DNA of 64,000 bases. Source: Punica granatum. Its lineage: Eukaryota > Streptophyta > Magnoliopsida > Myrtales > Lythraceae. Positions 24,148-37,172 of this stretch are shown here, in pieces. The notes below the pieces were generated by a model. That model was not told where the DNA came from. It searched no databases and saw nothing but the letters and a program-made list of their open reading frames with translations. The stretch covers positions 26,695,391-26,759,390 of the forward strand of contig NC_045129.1 of NCBI RefSeq assembly GCF_007655135.1. Reading direction: 5' to 3'. The position numbers and the translations under genes are program-made. Positions within the stretch are counted from its first letter, which is position 1. Every line of letters starts with the position of its first letter.

Positions 24148-27100
24148 AAACGAAACAAAAGGCTATGATCGAGACTATTTTATCCAAGATAATCCGTTGA
24201 CTACAACATAATTGGACCCGGTGACAAGAGCTAAATTCTAACCCTCATCCTATGCATGTATATATGTATGTATATATAAAAGTGCGTGGGGGTTCACGAC
24301 CTAGCTGAACAGTACTTGATCAATGCTTCGGTGGATATCTTTTACTTCCTCCTTCCAACTGTCAAGTAGGATAAAATATTAATTTGTTTCTTTGGCATAA
24401 CATTATTTCAATTTGCCAAAGTGCTGTTAGAAGATCCCAATTTTGATTCCTCGACCCAACGCCCAGGGGACATCCTAATACCCTATCTCTAACTTGGACC
24501 TTCTTATCGAGGAGGAGGAGAAAATTTGTCGAAGGCCATGAGATCGGAACGGACCAAATCGTCACTGGCATGTTCTATCGGGGTCATTGGCCGCCCGGCT
24601 ATCATCATGTTCGCACCGCTCGACACCCCGTAGTGCGAGCGACTACTGCAGCTATCCGATATCCACTCCCCAGCAGTCCTGCCATTTGGAATCGTGGGCC
24701 TATTCAGAATCCAAGCCAGTTAACTCCTCTCCTCAGTTGCGTTGTGCTCGCTGGCGAAAAGTTCGTGAAGGAGACGAGACAATGGATAACACGTTACTGG
24801 AAACGTGCGGCCCACTTTCATGAAAAGTTTTCTCATTCAATCTAATTGAGCCCTACACTATATCCACAGTAGTTTATCGCCAAAGGGAATAGCCCCTTTT
24901 ATAGTCACTTTTCGTGCTGATCCTGACTTCAGCTAAATGATCTATTGATATCATATTATACATGATCTCGTGTAGCTAAGCTAGCTGATGAGATCACTCT
25001 CGTTCTTCGAGTACTCAAAGAGGAATAAAATGATTAATATGCTATACTGAAGCTTTTACACTCCTTTGTTATGAAAGCTCGTGATCATATAGTTGCGGTC
25101 CTGTCTGCGGCAACATAGGGGGCCAGCAGAGAGGAACCATCAAGTAGCACTGCCAACCAGACCTTTATCAAGAGCGTGAGAGGGTCAACCTCGAGGAAGT
25201 GTATGCCTCTTGACACATTCTCTCACAACATTAGCCCTACCCGCCCAAGGAGACTCCCGGAGACGATCCCCATCCAGCAAGAAGCAAGGAAACATCTTCT
25301 TCGGAGCACGGAAGCTTCAGGTGTTGGCTAACGGTGAAACATGAAAGGTGTCGAATAAATCAACACTAAGCTTCACTTATCGTCCGCTATTTTGCCTCCT
25401 CCAAAGCTAAGTTTTTCTTTTTCATCTAACTCCAAATTATATCCTATGATGTACAGTCTAATACACTTACTCTCTCATGAGAATCATTATAATTTATTTT
25501 TATCCCACAAACCCCCACATATGTGTCATCATATGTGATGCTTTAATATGCAATGTATGTGTCATCTCTGCTGCCCCCCTCTTACTGATTGTTACGAGGG
25601 GTCGGAAGGATAAGGGGATTACATACATACGTACACATGCACATATAATACACTTCTACTGGAGCATCTAGTCCATGACTTTTGAATGTAAGCCATGCAT
25701 GGAGACGAAAGACTTGATGAATTGTGACCTTTCTGCAATAGTACAATTTGTGGAGCCTCGATGCGAGATTACGAACACTTTCCGCCCCTCGCATTGTTTT
25801 ATACCAGTACGACCCTGCACATACTGATGAGGCCAAGATGGAGCTAAGTCGCTCACTTGGTGGCACAAGGCAGGGATGATACTCAGAGCGTCGTCATTGA
25901 ACCGTCATTCTCAGTTATTTTTCCTCCCGGTCTAAGGCAACGACATTAATGCATAGCATGACCGGTCCCTTCAATAACGGCACGGTTATGGACTTTTGCC
26001 CCAAATTTTGACACAAACGGCCAGCTAAGTATTTAATTTTAATTTTGCATCGATTAAGCGTTCTATGTTATAAATATATATACATAACAATATACCATAC
26101 AATGCCGTTAGCCCATGGGGTGTATGTGTCAATAATTTCAAGCTACGATTCTCACTCAATCTTGAGGCATGTCACGACAAAGCATTGAGAGAGAAACCTT
26201 GGAATTGCGGAGCAACGAACCTTTGGGCAGCGACCATAGAGCAGCAATAAGCGAAATGCGGCAAGCGTTGAATGGAGAAACTGTAGAAGCGCTAGTGTGA
26301 CGAGCGTCTATTCGCAAAGCGAGACACGATGCGAGATCTCCACTCCAGCGGGCAGTGGGTATCAAGTTTCCCCGGTCGAGAGCAGCGAGGGTTGGTATCA
26401 TTTCTTAACGTGCCTCCGACAAGCGAGTGGTGAAGGTTAAAGGCCCACCGCCAACCAGCGCGAGGTGCCGCAGGTGTGGAGTCTCTATCACGGCTCCATT
26501 CTTGAGTAAAAAGATGAGATAATCTTTACCTCTCCATTTCGGCTGCTTCCCCCTTTCCGTTGATCTATATATATATATCATGTCAAAGCTATATATGAAT
26601 ATGAAAGTGCAATCTCATGTCTTCTGGATTATCTACTTGTTATGCAAAAAGAAAATCTGCATATATATGCATATGTATGTGTGTGTGTGTATATATATCA
26701 CAGAGGCAGGTGCCTGGGATTACTCTGATAAGGGAAATCTACTTTTAAGTGACTTTGTCCTTCGCATGGTGCGTTCAAGGCGGCCGCTAGCATTACATGC
26801 GACCACATCACGACCAACCTCAAGGCAATGGTATAAACTGATGGGGAGGCCGCGACCCTCACTCATCGGCTAGGGGACGCATGCCCTGCTAAATGAGTAA
26901 CACAAGTCGGCTTGAACTTTCTGATCATATGCATCTCATCCCCATATGGTGATGAATTATCGCCATTCGTCGCGGTGGTGATCTTGAGTCAACGACTAGC
27001 AAGGAATGAATGGCCTCGCGGCGACGTACGGGCAAGGAAGGTTGCGAGTAGAGGACACAACACGACATGTTCGTGCTTCTACAAGCCCGAGCTGTGAAGA

Positions 27101-28040
27101 ACTTACACCGGCTCATATTGCTTTGGGATGACAGTCGTGCTCTTTCTTTTCGTCTCTTTATACGCAAATGTGTTGAGCCGTAGATGACACTCATCATGGA
27201 GAGCCTCACCGAACTTCGGTTCCTCTGATATTAGCAAGGCTAAGATCCTCACGCACTAGCTAGAGGGTGCATACCTTTGATAGATGCTCAATGGCGATAA
27301 ACCTAGCAACTGGGTCAGCAGTCAAGCGATAGGAGCGGCAAGGCCCGCTGAGTATCGCTACTTGCTTACACCAGCTTGGGCCATGGAGCTGAGACTGCAA
27401 AGCAGTGGACCCGTCAAGTAACAAACAGACTGAGTTATGAAACCACTGAGGAGCGAAGACAATGAAGTGTGTCGAAAGTATCAAGAGGTTTTCTTGCTGG
27501 AAAAGAAGTGCATATGCCAAGCAAAGGAATAGAACTCGTGACCCCTAAACTATGAGCTAAGTCCTTCATTTTAGCTCTCAGCTTTTGCATATGAACACTC
27601 AATATTCGTGAAGCTTTAAAAACACCTGCATGGCAAAGCCTTCGCTTTGCAGGCTACTAAGGATTGGCGTGGCTGAACTCAAGCTTTCGCTTTCATATGA
27701 GAGTATGCAGCAAAGCCAACTCTACATTAATTTAGCCCAAGTAGGCATCCCATCGAGGTCCAAGCAAGCCCGACAAACTATCTACAGCTCACGGGGCGCA
27801 GTACACGGGCAAAGGACCCCAACATGCAGATGAGCGTCCCTCTTTATCTCTTTAATTGTGCTCTTAGTTGCTTGATCGCATTATATGTTTATACAATGAT
27901 GCAATTATGATATGAATACATAACTACAGATGCACCTGCTATGTGCGTCACTGGTAAACTCTTTGGAAATTTGACTTCGACAAGCTTGAGAAGACTACGC
28001 CCAACACCAAAGAATCATCATCAAGCCTGTCTCCACTTGA
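24148..28040. other. Unrecognised intergenic or non-coding retroelement DNA
   Basis: Only short, unconvincing ORFs on both strands. Composition shifts between AT-rich parts (24850-25080, 25990-26110, with TA and GT microsatellites near 26565-26700) and GC-richer parts (24540-24800, 26150-26480, 26760-27100). It could be the interior of a non-coding (LARD-like) element started by the LTR at 23699, but I see no matching LTR to close it. Confidence 0.5.
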
Positions 28041-28336
28041 CTGAGCGAGTGCAATAGACCTTGCCTGATAGAGCGACTGGTAGAGATGGAGCAACAAGCT
28101 CCACTCGCCTCCAGTCACTTCCATCCGACTGGTCGAGACGGAGCGACAAACTCCACTCGCCTCCAGTAATTCCATCAGACTGGCCGAGATGGAGCGTCAA
28201 CTCCAGTCGCCTCCTATCATTCCATCGGACTGCCTAAGCCTCCGCTCGCCTCTAGTCATTCCATCAAACTGGCCAAGATGGAGTACCAAGCTTCGCTTGC
28301 CTCGAGTCACTTCCATCGGACTGGTCGAGATGGAAG
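28040..28336. repeat. Short ~65-bp imperfect tandem repeats
   Basis: About five repeats of the pattern gactggtcgagatggagc, then a caa/ctccactcgcctc stretch, then agtcattccatc. Each is diverged by substitutions and small indels. They grade into the 200-bp repeats that follow and share the ctccactcgc and tccagtcgaattcc words. Confidence 0.7.
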
Positions 28337-28736
28337 GTCAAGTTCCGCTCAATCCAGTCGAATTCCATACATCGGCCTCGACCGACAGGTTAATCGAGTT
28401 AGAGTAGCTAGCTCCACTCGCTCCAGTCGAATTGAACACCTTGGTCTCATCCAAAAATCTGGCTCAGTGAAAGCAACAAGTAACTCGACAACTATGCATT
28501 GACAAGGAGACTAACCGAGGGGTTAATCGAGTTAGAGTCAAGCTCCGCTCAATCCAGTCGAATTCCATACCTCGGCCTCGACCGAGAGGTTAATCAAGTT
28601 AGAGTGGCTAGCTCCACTTGCTCCAGTCAAATTGAACACCTCGGTCTCATCCGAAAAACTGGCTTAGTGAAAGCAGCAAGTAACTCAACAACTATGCATT
28701 GACAAGGAGACTGGCCGGGTAGGAGCGACTAGCTCC
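28337..28736. repeat. 200-bp tandem repeat, two copies plus a partial third
   Basis: gtcaagttccgctcaatcc at 28337 recurs at 28537 as gtcaagctccgctcaatcc, an exact 200-bp step. The copies are near-identical through tcgacctcgg-type words and tatgcattgacaaggagact. A partial third copy follows (agctccacccgctccagtcg, near 28730-28770). Short ORFs here (28278-28502, 28499-28702) are repeat products, not genes. Confidence 0.85.
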
Positions 28737-28868
28737 ACCCGCTCCAGTCGAATTCCATACCTCGTCCTCGATTGAGAGGCTACAAGAGTGAAGGCCACGG
28801 GCTTCACTTCCTCCAAGTCAAGTAAATAACTCGGTCTCGTCTGAGCGGCTAACTTAGCAAAAGTGACG

Positions 28869-29047
28869 GGGCCGTTTGGATTCAGAGTTAAAGTTACTTT
28901 GATTTTAATTTTGATTTTGATTGTAGAAAAGGACAAATGAGATGTGATTATAAATTTAACTTGAGAAACGTGTGTTTTTGTTGTGTAGTGTGTTGAGTTA
29001 AAGTTAAAGTTAAAGTTAAAATCAAATAACTTTCAATCCAAACGGGG
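28869..29047. mobile_element. MITE of the ccgtttggatt family, ~179 bp
   Basis: The left end ggggccgtttggattcag and the right end caatccaaacgggg are inverted, with gttaaagtta tracts inside both ends. The target duplication is unclear (gtgac against tagac), so the superfamily stays open between hAT and PIF/Harbinger. Confidence 0.65.
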
Positions 29048-29576
29048 TAGACAAGTCTCACCCTAAGTTAACTCTAAATAGCTTGGCCTCGACCAAGTGA
29101 TTGTCTGAAGAAGGTGCAATAATCCTCATATGATCAAGTGCCATAATTTCCAAGCGCGGTAATTTCCCAGCGCAATACTCTCTGCTGAAGCGAGTAAAGT
29201 GCCCACATTTAAGCTTGGCCTCATAATGGTGGCAATTTTTCACACTCTCCTGCACTGGGGGCAATATGCAAAGGCTCCTCAATGTGTTGCGGTCGTTGTC
29301 ATTAACGCTACCATTTGAAGTACTCTCACCGATATTGGGATCAGTCAATACTCCATTTAGCACTAGCTTCAGTCACATTCCATCCTAAACATAAGATAAT
29401 TAGGTGCTATATCGCTTTCATAGTTGTCGCTCTTATAAGTCCAAGGCAAAAATCCTGTTTATTCTAAATTTTCCTATAATTAAGAATTGAGAATTATGAA
29501 CTAGTTTCCTTTATTTTATCGATATTTGTAATGAAAACTTTCTCATATTTGTATCAATTAAATTAGAACTTTTAAT
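29048..29576. other. No recognisable gene
   Basis: Unique-looking sequence between two MITEs. A minus-strand frame of 101 codons (29058-29363) shows no family features I recognise and is probably chance. Confidence 0.4.
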
Positions 29577-29705
29577 GCTCCGTTTGGTTTCGCAATTAAA
29601 ATCACAAAATTTTTAACTTTTACTTTAACTCAACACACTACATAATCATTTATCATTTTCCACAATCAAAATTAAAGTTATTTTAACTCTGAAACCAAAC
29701 GCACT
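29577..29705. mobile_element. Second MITE of the same family, opposite orientation, ~129 bp
   Basis: The left end gctccgtttggtttcgc and the right end gaaaccaaacgcac are inverted. The interior (actttaactcaacacactac, cattttccacaatcaaaat) is the complement of matching parts of the 28869-29047 element. A ~19-bp direct repeat (gaaaactttctcatattt) lies on both sides, at 29534 and near 29716. Confidence 0.6.
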
Positions 29706-29874
29706 ATTAGTTTCCTGAAAACTTTCTCATATTTCCGCCTCCATGGTTTGATATATTGCATGGTGAACATGTGTTACCTTCAATAATTTGATGAACTTGT
29801 CGAATTGCCATATGATACTTCATTAGTTCTTACTTTCATGTGTTGAAAATGTTCGAAAAATGATTGTCATATTA

Positions 29875-32800
29875 TGTGGACTCGAATTTCGTCTCGTCAA
29901 GGCCCGTATGCGTGCGTGCTGATCGCACAGTTTGGGAGTGTCTACCTTCCCGGGGAACGCATGACAGATACGCGTGAGAAGGCTTCGTCACTACCTGTTT
30001 ACGACCTAGAAGTCTAGGGCCAATGAGTCGCCCGGGTCTAGGGGTATGTAATACACCAAATTTCCTGAGGCACGTAGTCTACGGAATTGAGGGTTCCGAA
30101 CTTGAAGGTTTTATTACATGTGAGCCTATATTCAGCACGCTCTTTCAGTACTCTAATTTGTCTAGGGCTTGTTGTTTTTAGTTTATTTATAACTTGATTA
30201 GGTTGCACTCGTCTTATCCGGTTTGACACCATAAATTCGTGGAAACAATCAATTCGCTCTAAGAGACTGAAAGAGGAACGAATCATCATGTCAAGGGATC
30301 GATCCATCGTCCTCACATCTCGGCTAACCGGATCGTGATGGCCAGTTCGCCGTGTGGACCGAACCTGTGACTCGTGTGGTCCCTCTTATCTCGAGGACCC
30401 GTAAACCGACTCGATCGATTCCGACTCTCAAACTCCATGCTTGTCGATCGGGATCGTTACATAAATAAATGTATGAATAAATACCTCGCAATGTACTCTC
30501 AAATAATAATAAATACAAATTACAATAAATGGATCCTAGTTAGCTCACATTCGGTCAATATTCCGCTCGCCCTCACCGTGGTTTGGAAAGACCGAAACCG
30601 AAATTAATGCGATATTGGCTCATGAGAGCCGGGGGTCAAGTCCGACCGAACCAACGGATCCTAAGGGGGCAGAATGGTCCTCAATATAACAGTGAGACCC
30701 GTCGAGCTCCCGGGTGATTATCTAACCCCGTTTCACGCATTCCGACCTGAGTCATCCACCGCTTGGATAGTACTAGGGTCAAAACGGTGACTCGAGGCTA
30801 GACCCCTTATATCGCACTCAAGTTGTGCGCCCTTAGTGTGTCAGGGCGATGGACCCCGTGATCAACGGTTAGGGCGTTGGACCCCGTGTGAATCGCATCC
30901 TATGGGTTCGGGCTTGAACCGTTACAAAACAGACAAAAGTAGACAAAAACAGATAAAAACAGACGAAAACATATGAAAATAGATGAGAGCAAAAAAGTTT
31001 TGTGTTAATTGTCGTGTTTACGTGATTATCAAATTATGAACCAAGATTGCTTAACGATCGTATTTCTATCCTAAACAAACAAAAACATGGCAATTATGTG
31101 CGGTGAGAATCGGTCATGAGCCACCCAGGATGGGCATATAGCATTCGGCTTTGATTAGAAAGGTCTTTATATACATGACATCAATCGTCAAGCCCTTGAA
31201 TGTGTGAGTTTGTTTTAAGTTGTTCTATTTTGTGACCCTTGACAAATTAACAGATTATGACAGAAGTGTATTTTCCAGCAACCAAAAACCTATGGTTTTG
31301 ACCTACATGTTTCCCTATGTTTGATTATGTGGAGTGCGTGATTAGTCTGATTTTGTGTTTTATAATGGATAAACTCAACCTAAGCACAAATTAGAGAAAT
31401 GGGGAATGCTAAAACATCAACAAAGGTGCCAAGGTCTCTGCTCATGCCCTATGGAGGGCCGGACAACCTTTCCTGGGCCGCCCCTGCTCACGTCTCTAGT
31501 CCACCTCCTAAGCGCCTAAATTTATGCTAGAATGATAGAAATACTTCGGTCGGGTAAAGAGGGCAATGCAGATGACACATGCGCCTACACAAGCTGCCCG
31601 TCTTTATCCGTGGCTCGGAGTGTTTCAATCACTCTAACCCTAGGGTTATCGGTAGATCATAAACCAATAATCTTGCCCTTGAAACGAAAAATTATTTTTG
31701 CAAAAAATGAGATTGAGTGATACAGGCCACCTGAGCCTGTAACCGGTGTCAATCGATCCCCTGGATCCACCAGGGTCCTATATAAACTCGAGAGAGCCGA
31801 AAGATCGGTTGGTCTACCCCGAAGTGGTTTAGGAAAAACTCTCGTGTTCCGACTTGAGCCGCCTCAAATTGAGCCAAGACTTGAGTTAGGGCACGTGACT
31901 CCTTCCTAGATATCCATGCTACAAGGACCAGGCATCTCGGTATTTGTAAAAAGTGTTGATTTGAAAAGGGCACAATTACTAGTTCGTGATTTATCGACCC
32001 AATTTCAAGTTATTCACCGGTTCGTACAATTCATTTGAATGTCGAATTGATTAATTAGCCGAATGGATCGTCTAGATTACTACGTGCGTGATATTGATTA
32101 AATTAAATGAATTTCCGAATGCTTTGGTTTGCGAGTTTCGAGCCGTTGAGCTGACCATTAATTGACCGTTCGATGGAGCTCTAATTCTCGACTGTCTTGA
32201 AATTAGATCCGATATCAAACCGATTTTACGTGATTAAACCGGTTCGTGTGGGGTTTTAATAAAAAATGCATACAAACATTCTGAAACACGAGTCATGGTC
32301 ACACTGGTCACAACAAAATTTAATTTGTCGGTTTTATGTCCGAGTGATCAATTAAGCCAGTTTTGATGTGTTTAATCGACTTTATTCCTTAAAACTGAGT
32401 CAGCATGAGATTAATTCGTGTGGGCTCATTCTTACTTCAAACAACTGATTTCAAGTTTGAATCTTTAAATGCCAAATTCATGCCCAAGTCGGTTTATGTC
32501 ACACGTCCTGATTTTAAAAGTCGAGCTTGATCGTTAAACTGGTTCATGCTATTCGGATAAAAAACACAACATTATCTATAAAATCACTGAATCATTCTAT
32601 AAGATGAGTCTAAGCATGCTACATAGTTTGATATTTTATACCTTTCCCAAGCTAGAGTCGGGAGGAACTCGAGAAGCCTCGAGAACCCCTCAAACAGCGG
32701 TTGGAACGGGCTGACAAGAACCACCACAGTGACTGATCATCACCCCTGCAAAGAGAATAGAGGAGAACAGCGGGGAAGTGGCAGTACCTACATAAGAGTG

Positions 32801-33201
32801 AGGTGGACGAACCAAGAAAATAAGATACAATCATGGAGAGAACACATAAAACAAAAAGAAAGAAGGAGAGAGAGCTTAGCTTCTTTTCTTGCGGGTCTGG
32901 AAGCAGGAGACGGAGTTAGTCCATGAGGTTAGTGAGGGAGAGAGCCGAGAAGAAATGAGCTGGTCCAATGCCCTCTGTCTGCTCAACTCTTCCGAGAGCT
33001 AGAGAGGGCCCAAGAGAGAAAAAGTTGAGCTCGAGAGAGTCAAAAAAAGGGAGAAGAGCCGATTTGTCAAGGCAGTGTGACAGAAAGGAAAACAGAGGGG
33101 AAGATGAGGATGTTCAGTGATGACCCCGGGCAGCAGGAAGATGGACAAAGGGAAGAGCAGCCAATGTGAAGGTCAGAATGATTGATGCTGATGGTGGGGA
33201 T
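29875..33201 (-). mobile_element. 3' half of an old minus-strand LTR, interrupted at 33201
   Basis: On the minus strand the end reads cgagtccaca at 29875. It follows the LTR ends at 37938, 54220 and 60725 in order: the ccgggaaggtagacactccc block, the tacccctagacccggg block, the aattt.tggtgtcaaa block and the ggggtccaacgccc hairpin repeats (near 30840-30890). The region toward 33201 is purine-rich on the plus strand and not obviously homologous. At 33202 the 21-kb element begins, and the sequence resumes after 54220. Confidence 0.7.
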
Positions 33202-34949
33202 TGTCAGCACCCCATTTTGGCTCACCTTTCCCAAACGACAATATCAGTAATGATCCAAGCCGCAACTTGAGCAGAATACAGAAAAATGACTTACCAGAGC
33301 AGAAAATTACTATTCATCCTCAAGTCGGCGAAATCGGGCAAATGACACATGGACACGACAGAAGGACTCCAAGGGTCACTAAAGGACAATAGAGTGACTA
33401 GAGAGCTCAACAACGTCCAAAACCGACATTTCCAGCATACCACGTGGACATTCCCATTTTCCGATAGTTTGCTCGACTATCGGAAGATAGCCAATATTGG
33501 ACTCCAAAAATCCACTCCAATGCCAAACAGATGAAAAGTGTCCCCAAAGGCATTTTGCAAATCATCTGCTCTATACAGAGCAACTTTCTGTATACAGACA
33601 ACTTGCAAGTGGAAGTCCAAAAATGCCTGTTTCTCGGAGAAAAGTTAATTCCAAATATCAGATGCGGCCACGCCCCACAATCATACAGAGCACGTGCAGA
33701 GCTTCAGATTGTCTTTTGGAAGCCATACAAACACCCTAAATGACTTCCGAGCGACAAAACGGGCATACCCTTCTTCGGAAGAGCGTAACCGGAGACTGGT
33801 CTGATGAAATTACGGCGAACGAAGTTCACACTACATTGTCCTGAAAACTCCAGCGTACAATCGCAATTGGGCAAAACAGACAGCAAAACCCTTTTCAATT
33901 TCCCGAGTAACCTCCGAGGAGCACAAAAGGCCATTTTTAGTGAAGATCCGTATCCGAAGGTCCTCTTTGGGGAAACTTGATGCCGAATGCTTACGTTACA
34001 CAATGCTAGCCTTCTCAAGGCTCAATGTGGAGTCGTCGGAATGAATCACACAACTCGTCTAAACCCCCTGAGCAGTGCTTTAAGGGTCTCAGATGCACTT
34101 TTCATATCCTTAGAGGCCCAATCTCGGCAAACAGAGATCACAGTGATCTCCGGATTGCCCAAGAAACTCAGAAAGCAATCTGAGAAATCCAGTTTCGGCC
34201 TCTTAAGACATCTCTGGCTCCATATTTTGCATTACCGGCTTAAGGGTCAAGTGCCCACGTAATTTGACAATTTATGTCAAAATGACCGACGTGGGATGCA
34301 GATACAAGATATGCTGTCAGAAGTGGGAAACCTCGCTCTGAATGCATAAAAAGATCAAAACCGGCTTCCGAGCCTCATACAGACATTTGGCAATTTCTCA
34401 TGGAAAATGCCAATCTCGGACTCTTTAAACCCGTTTCCTCGCGTATATCGATAATTCGACATTCGGTTCAAACCACGAGTCTCGAATGCGCGATCAATCG
34501 AGACCCGAGCTTTTTCCCGGTTTCTCATCTTCGGTCGTGGGACCCACGGGCTACCCAAGATGAGTCACCCTATGCTCTAGAAGCTTTTTCTTCCTCTTCA
34601 ATGCAAGAAGCCAACTTGCCCTCTCTTAGCCAAAATATCTTGGAGAGGTTGAAGACAACACTCAATGCTCATCAAAGCTTCTTGGCTCTTCTTCATCAAG
34701 ATTGCATGGTCCACATTCATCCTCATCTCCTTGTCATTTTCTCCATGCAACTTGCATCCTCTTAGGAAAATATCAAGCCTACAATTTGAAGACAACACTC
34801 CATTTTCATCAATGCTCATCAATGCTTATCTCTTCTTCATTAATGCAATGGAAGAGGATGAGGCTTGATATTTTCTTAATCAAACCGAAATTTGCTAAGC
34901 ATGGAGGTTAAGAGCACTTGCTTTTGCTAATTGTGTCATTAGCTTTGCC

Positions 34950-34956
34950 TATAAAT
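34950..34956 (+). promoter_or_regulatory. TATA box of the 5' LTR
   Basis: tataaat in gcctataaatggcccaaaag, followed about 35 bp later by a pyrimidine-rich ctcctcttacacactctc stretch suited to transcription start. The position is conserved in all four LTR copies that include it. Confidence 0.65.
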
Positions 34957-35309
34957 GGCCCAAAAGTGATTAAGATAATGACTTCTCCTCTTACACACTC
35001 TCTCCAACGTTTCTCCTTCAAGAAATCCTCTCAAACTCCATAGCCAAGAACACTCAAGAACCAGAAAACTTCAGCACATAGAAGGAAGAGAAAAGAGAAC
35101 CGAAAAGATCCAAAGAGAGTCTTGAGTTCTTAAGTCGGAAGCCGATGTTCATCATCCCGACTTAAGCTCAAAAATTCTCAAACTTCATATCCCACTCATT
35201 TTGGACCCATGGAGTTCATTGGTGAAATTGGTTTTTCCATTTGAAGTCTTTAAATTATTGTTTCAGGTCAAATAGTGCATTTCGGGTGAAATCGCTACTC
35301 TCGGGTGAA

Positions 35310-35470
35310 TAGTGACCCGCCAGCGCCAGCTGCGCGCACGCCAGCGCCAGCCGCGCGCACGCCCGCGCGCCCCGCGCGCACGCCGGCACGTCCGCGCGCC
35401 TGCCCGCACCCCGCGCACGTCGCGCGCCTCCCGTGCATTCCAGCCGCACGCCCCGTGCACCTAGCTCCCC
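35310..35470. other. GC-rich, CpG-dense block in the LTR
   Basis: A low-complexity run of cgcgcgcacgcc-type words directly after the presumed leader start. It is shorter in the 3' LTR (51630-51760) and different in the solo LTR (57985-58270). Open frames on both strands here are products of GC bias. Confidence 0.75.
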
Positions 35471-37101
35471 GAACGTGCATCCTTTGCACCCGAGCATCCT
35501 TCCAAGCTTTCAACCGAGTCACCCGACTCTCGAACACTTCCCCGACTCTTTCCTCGTATCCCGAGGCTAGGTAAATCACTCTTGACTTAGAGGAGTTGGG
35601 GCTTTTTATATTTTTGCATGGCTATGGAGTATTATGGTATTTTATGCATACTTAACTTGCAAGACTTAACTTTTATGCAATTTTATGTTATATTATGCAT
35701 GTGTATTACCTTATAACTTGCTAGCATGTCGGAAAAAGGTTTGGATTGTTGTTTGGAGGACCATCCCGACCCGGAAATGGCAAGTGAGCTCACGGCCAAG
35801 TCTCTAAATGGGATGGCCGAGACTTGAGTTGCTCTTTTCGGGTTTAGATTGGTCTCCTTAGCCCGATCCAAGTTATTTTCCGAGTTTATTTTGTTATTCT
35901 TGCATGCATGAAGCCAGTATTATTTTATCGATTCCTTAAATAACATGTTTGTGAATGTTTGCATGTTTAAATGAGTTAATCAAATCATGGTAATACCGGC
36001 TTTTGTCAAAAACGTGTTATTCATGATGTTTGATGTTTGAGCATGCGAAAAATGATTAAACCAAGACAAGGAAATTATTTGTAATTTGAATCGAGCCATG
36101 AGAGTATTCGGCCATCTTTGACAAGGTGAAGCCGAGGGCTTCTTGGCCTTTTTGGATCAAGAATGATTTCCTTATTTCGAGTTTAATTCATTTATCGGAT
36201 TGTATGAAATCATAGTTTCGATATTTCCACGATTCCCATGTTAAAACATCGATTACATGTCTTTTCAAAACAAAGCATGCATGGATTCGGGTATCGTTGA
36301 CTCATTCGGGCCCATTCGGTTACGAGGTTAGTTTCAGTCATTGGACCAAATATCCTCGATCCTTACGGATTCGTGTTGGTCGTCGAATCACGAATCGTTT
36401 TCACAATTAAAGTATTCGGCAATAACCTTAAGCATTAATTCCACGAACGGGTTAATCGGGACGTTCACACGGTTAATTCATTCAATTTAAACAACTTTGC
36501 ACGAATTGGACATTAATTTGTAACTCACGTCGACCGAATTACAAAACGGTGTTAATGCCCTTTTCAAAACCCTCATACTTTCAAATCCTTATTGTGTTAT
36601 TCTCCTTTTCTGAAAACAAATCTTCAAATCAAGGGCAAGAACATCATTTCGTGATTCGCCGACATCCTAGTGCAGTTTAAGATGTCAGTTGGGTATTCTG
36701 TATCAAAATACAGTTATCGGACTAATCATTTCACTCGACTTAACCAAATCCTAGAAAATGGTTAGGCGGAACTCTAGGTTCCAAATCTAGAGTCAAAATA
36801 CAAGTTTGGATCAATTCAGTGGTGTCACAACACCGAATCACTATAAAAGCAATCCACACACATGAGATTCGATTCTCTTTTCCAAATTTCCAACAAAAGC
36901 AGAATACTAAAACATTGGCACGTGTTTGATTGCTTAGCATATGGCATTTGCTTGCAAAAACACTTTTGGATTAATAAACTTGTTAATCCACGTACATTCG
37001 GTAAATACAAAACACCTTGTCTGTTATTAACATGTTGCGTGTTATCTTTCCGCACCTGTTTGCCATGCGGGTCGAGCTTGATCCCTAGGCCGAATAATAT
37101 T

Positions 37102-37172
37102 AGGGTTCAACACCCTAATCATCGAGCACAGGGTTCAACGCCCTAATCAACACTCACAGGGTCCAACGCCCT
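37102..37172. repeat. Three tandem g/c hairpin motifs in the LTR
   Basis: agggttcaacaccct, agggttcaacgccct and agggtccaacgccct, spaced 28-30 bp. Each is a short inverted repeat (AGGG/CCCT) around an ncaac core. The same set is at 53384-53454 and in the other LTR copies. Confidence 0.8.

Noticed and set aside
24570..24845. 91-codon ORF with tryptophan- and proline-rich reading
   Set aside because: An overlapping alternative frame is equally open, with no family similarity; probably chance in a GC-richer patch.
28278..28702. Short ORFs with repeated sequence
   Set aside because: Products of the 200-bp tandem repeat, whose period is not a multiple of three.
29058..29363. 101-codon minus-strand ORF between two MITEs
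   Set aside because: No recognisable motif and surrounded by repeats; length is compatible with chance.
33987..34262. 91-codon ORF conserved in several LTR copies
   Set aside because: Conservation follows from LTR homology. It lies upstream of the TATA box, and the frame is broken in older copies.
35255..35579. GC-rich ORFs in both LTRs rich in Arg, Ala and Gly
   Set aside because: Low-complexity frames of the CpG-dense block; not conserved in length or frame between LTR copies.
36862..37146. 94-codon ORF repeated at 53144
   Set aside because: Identical LTR copies only; no known domain and no start context.
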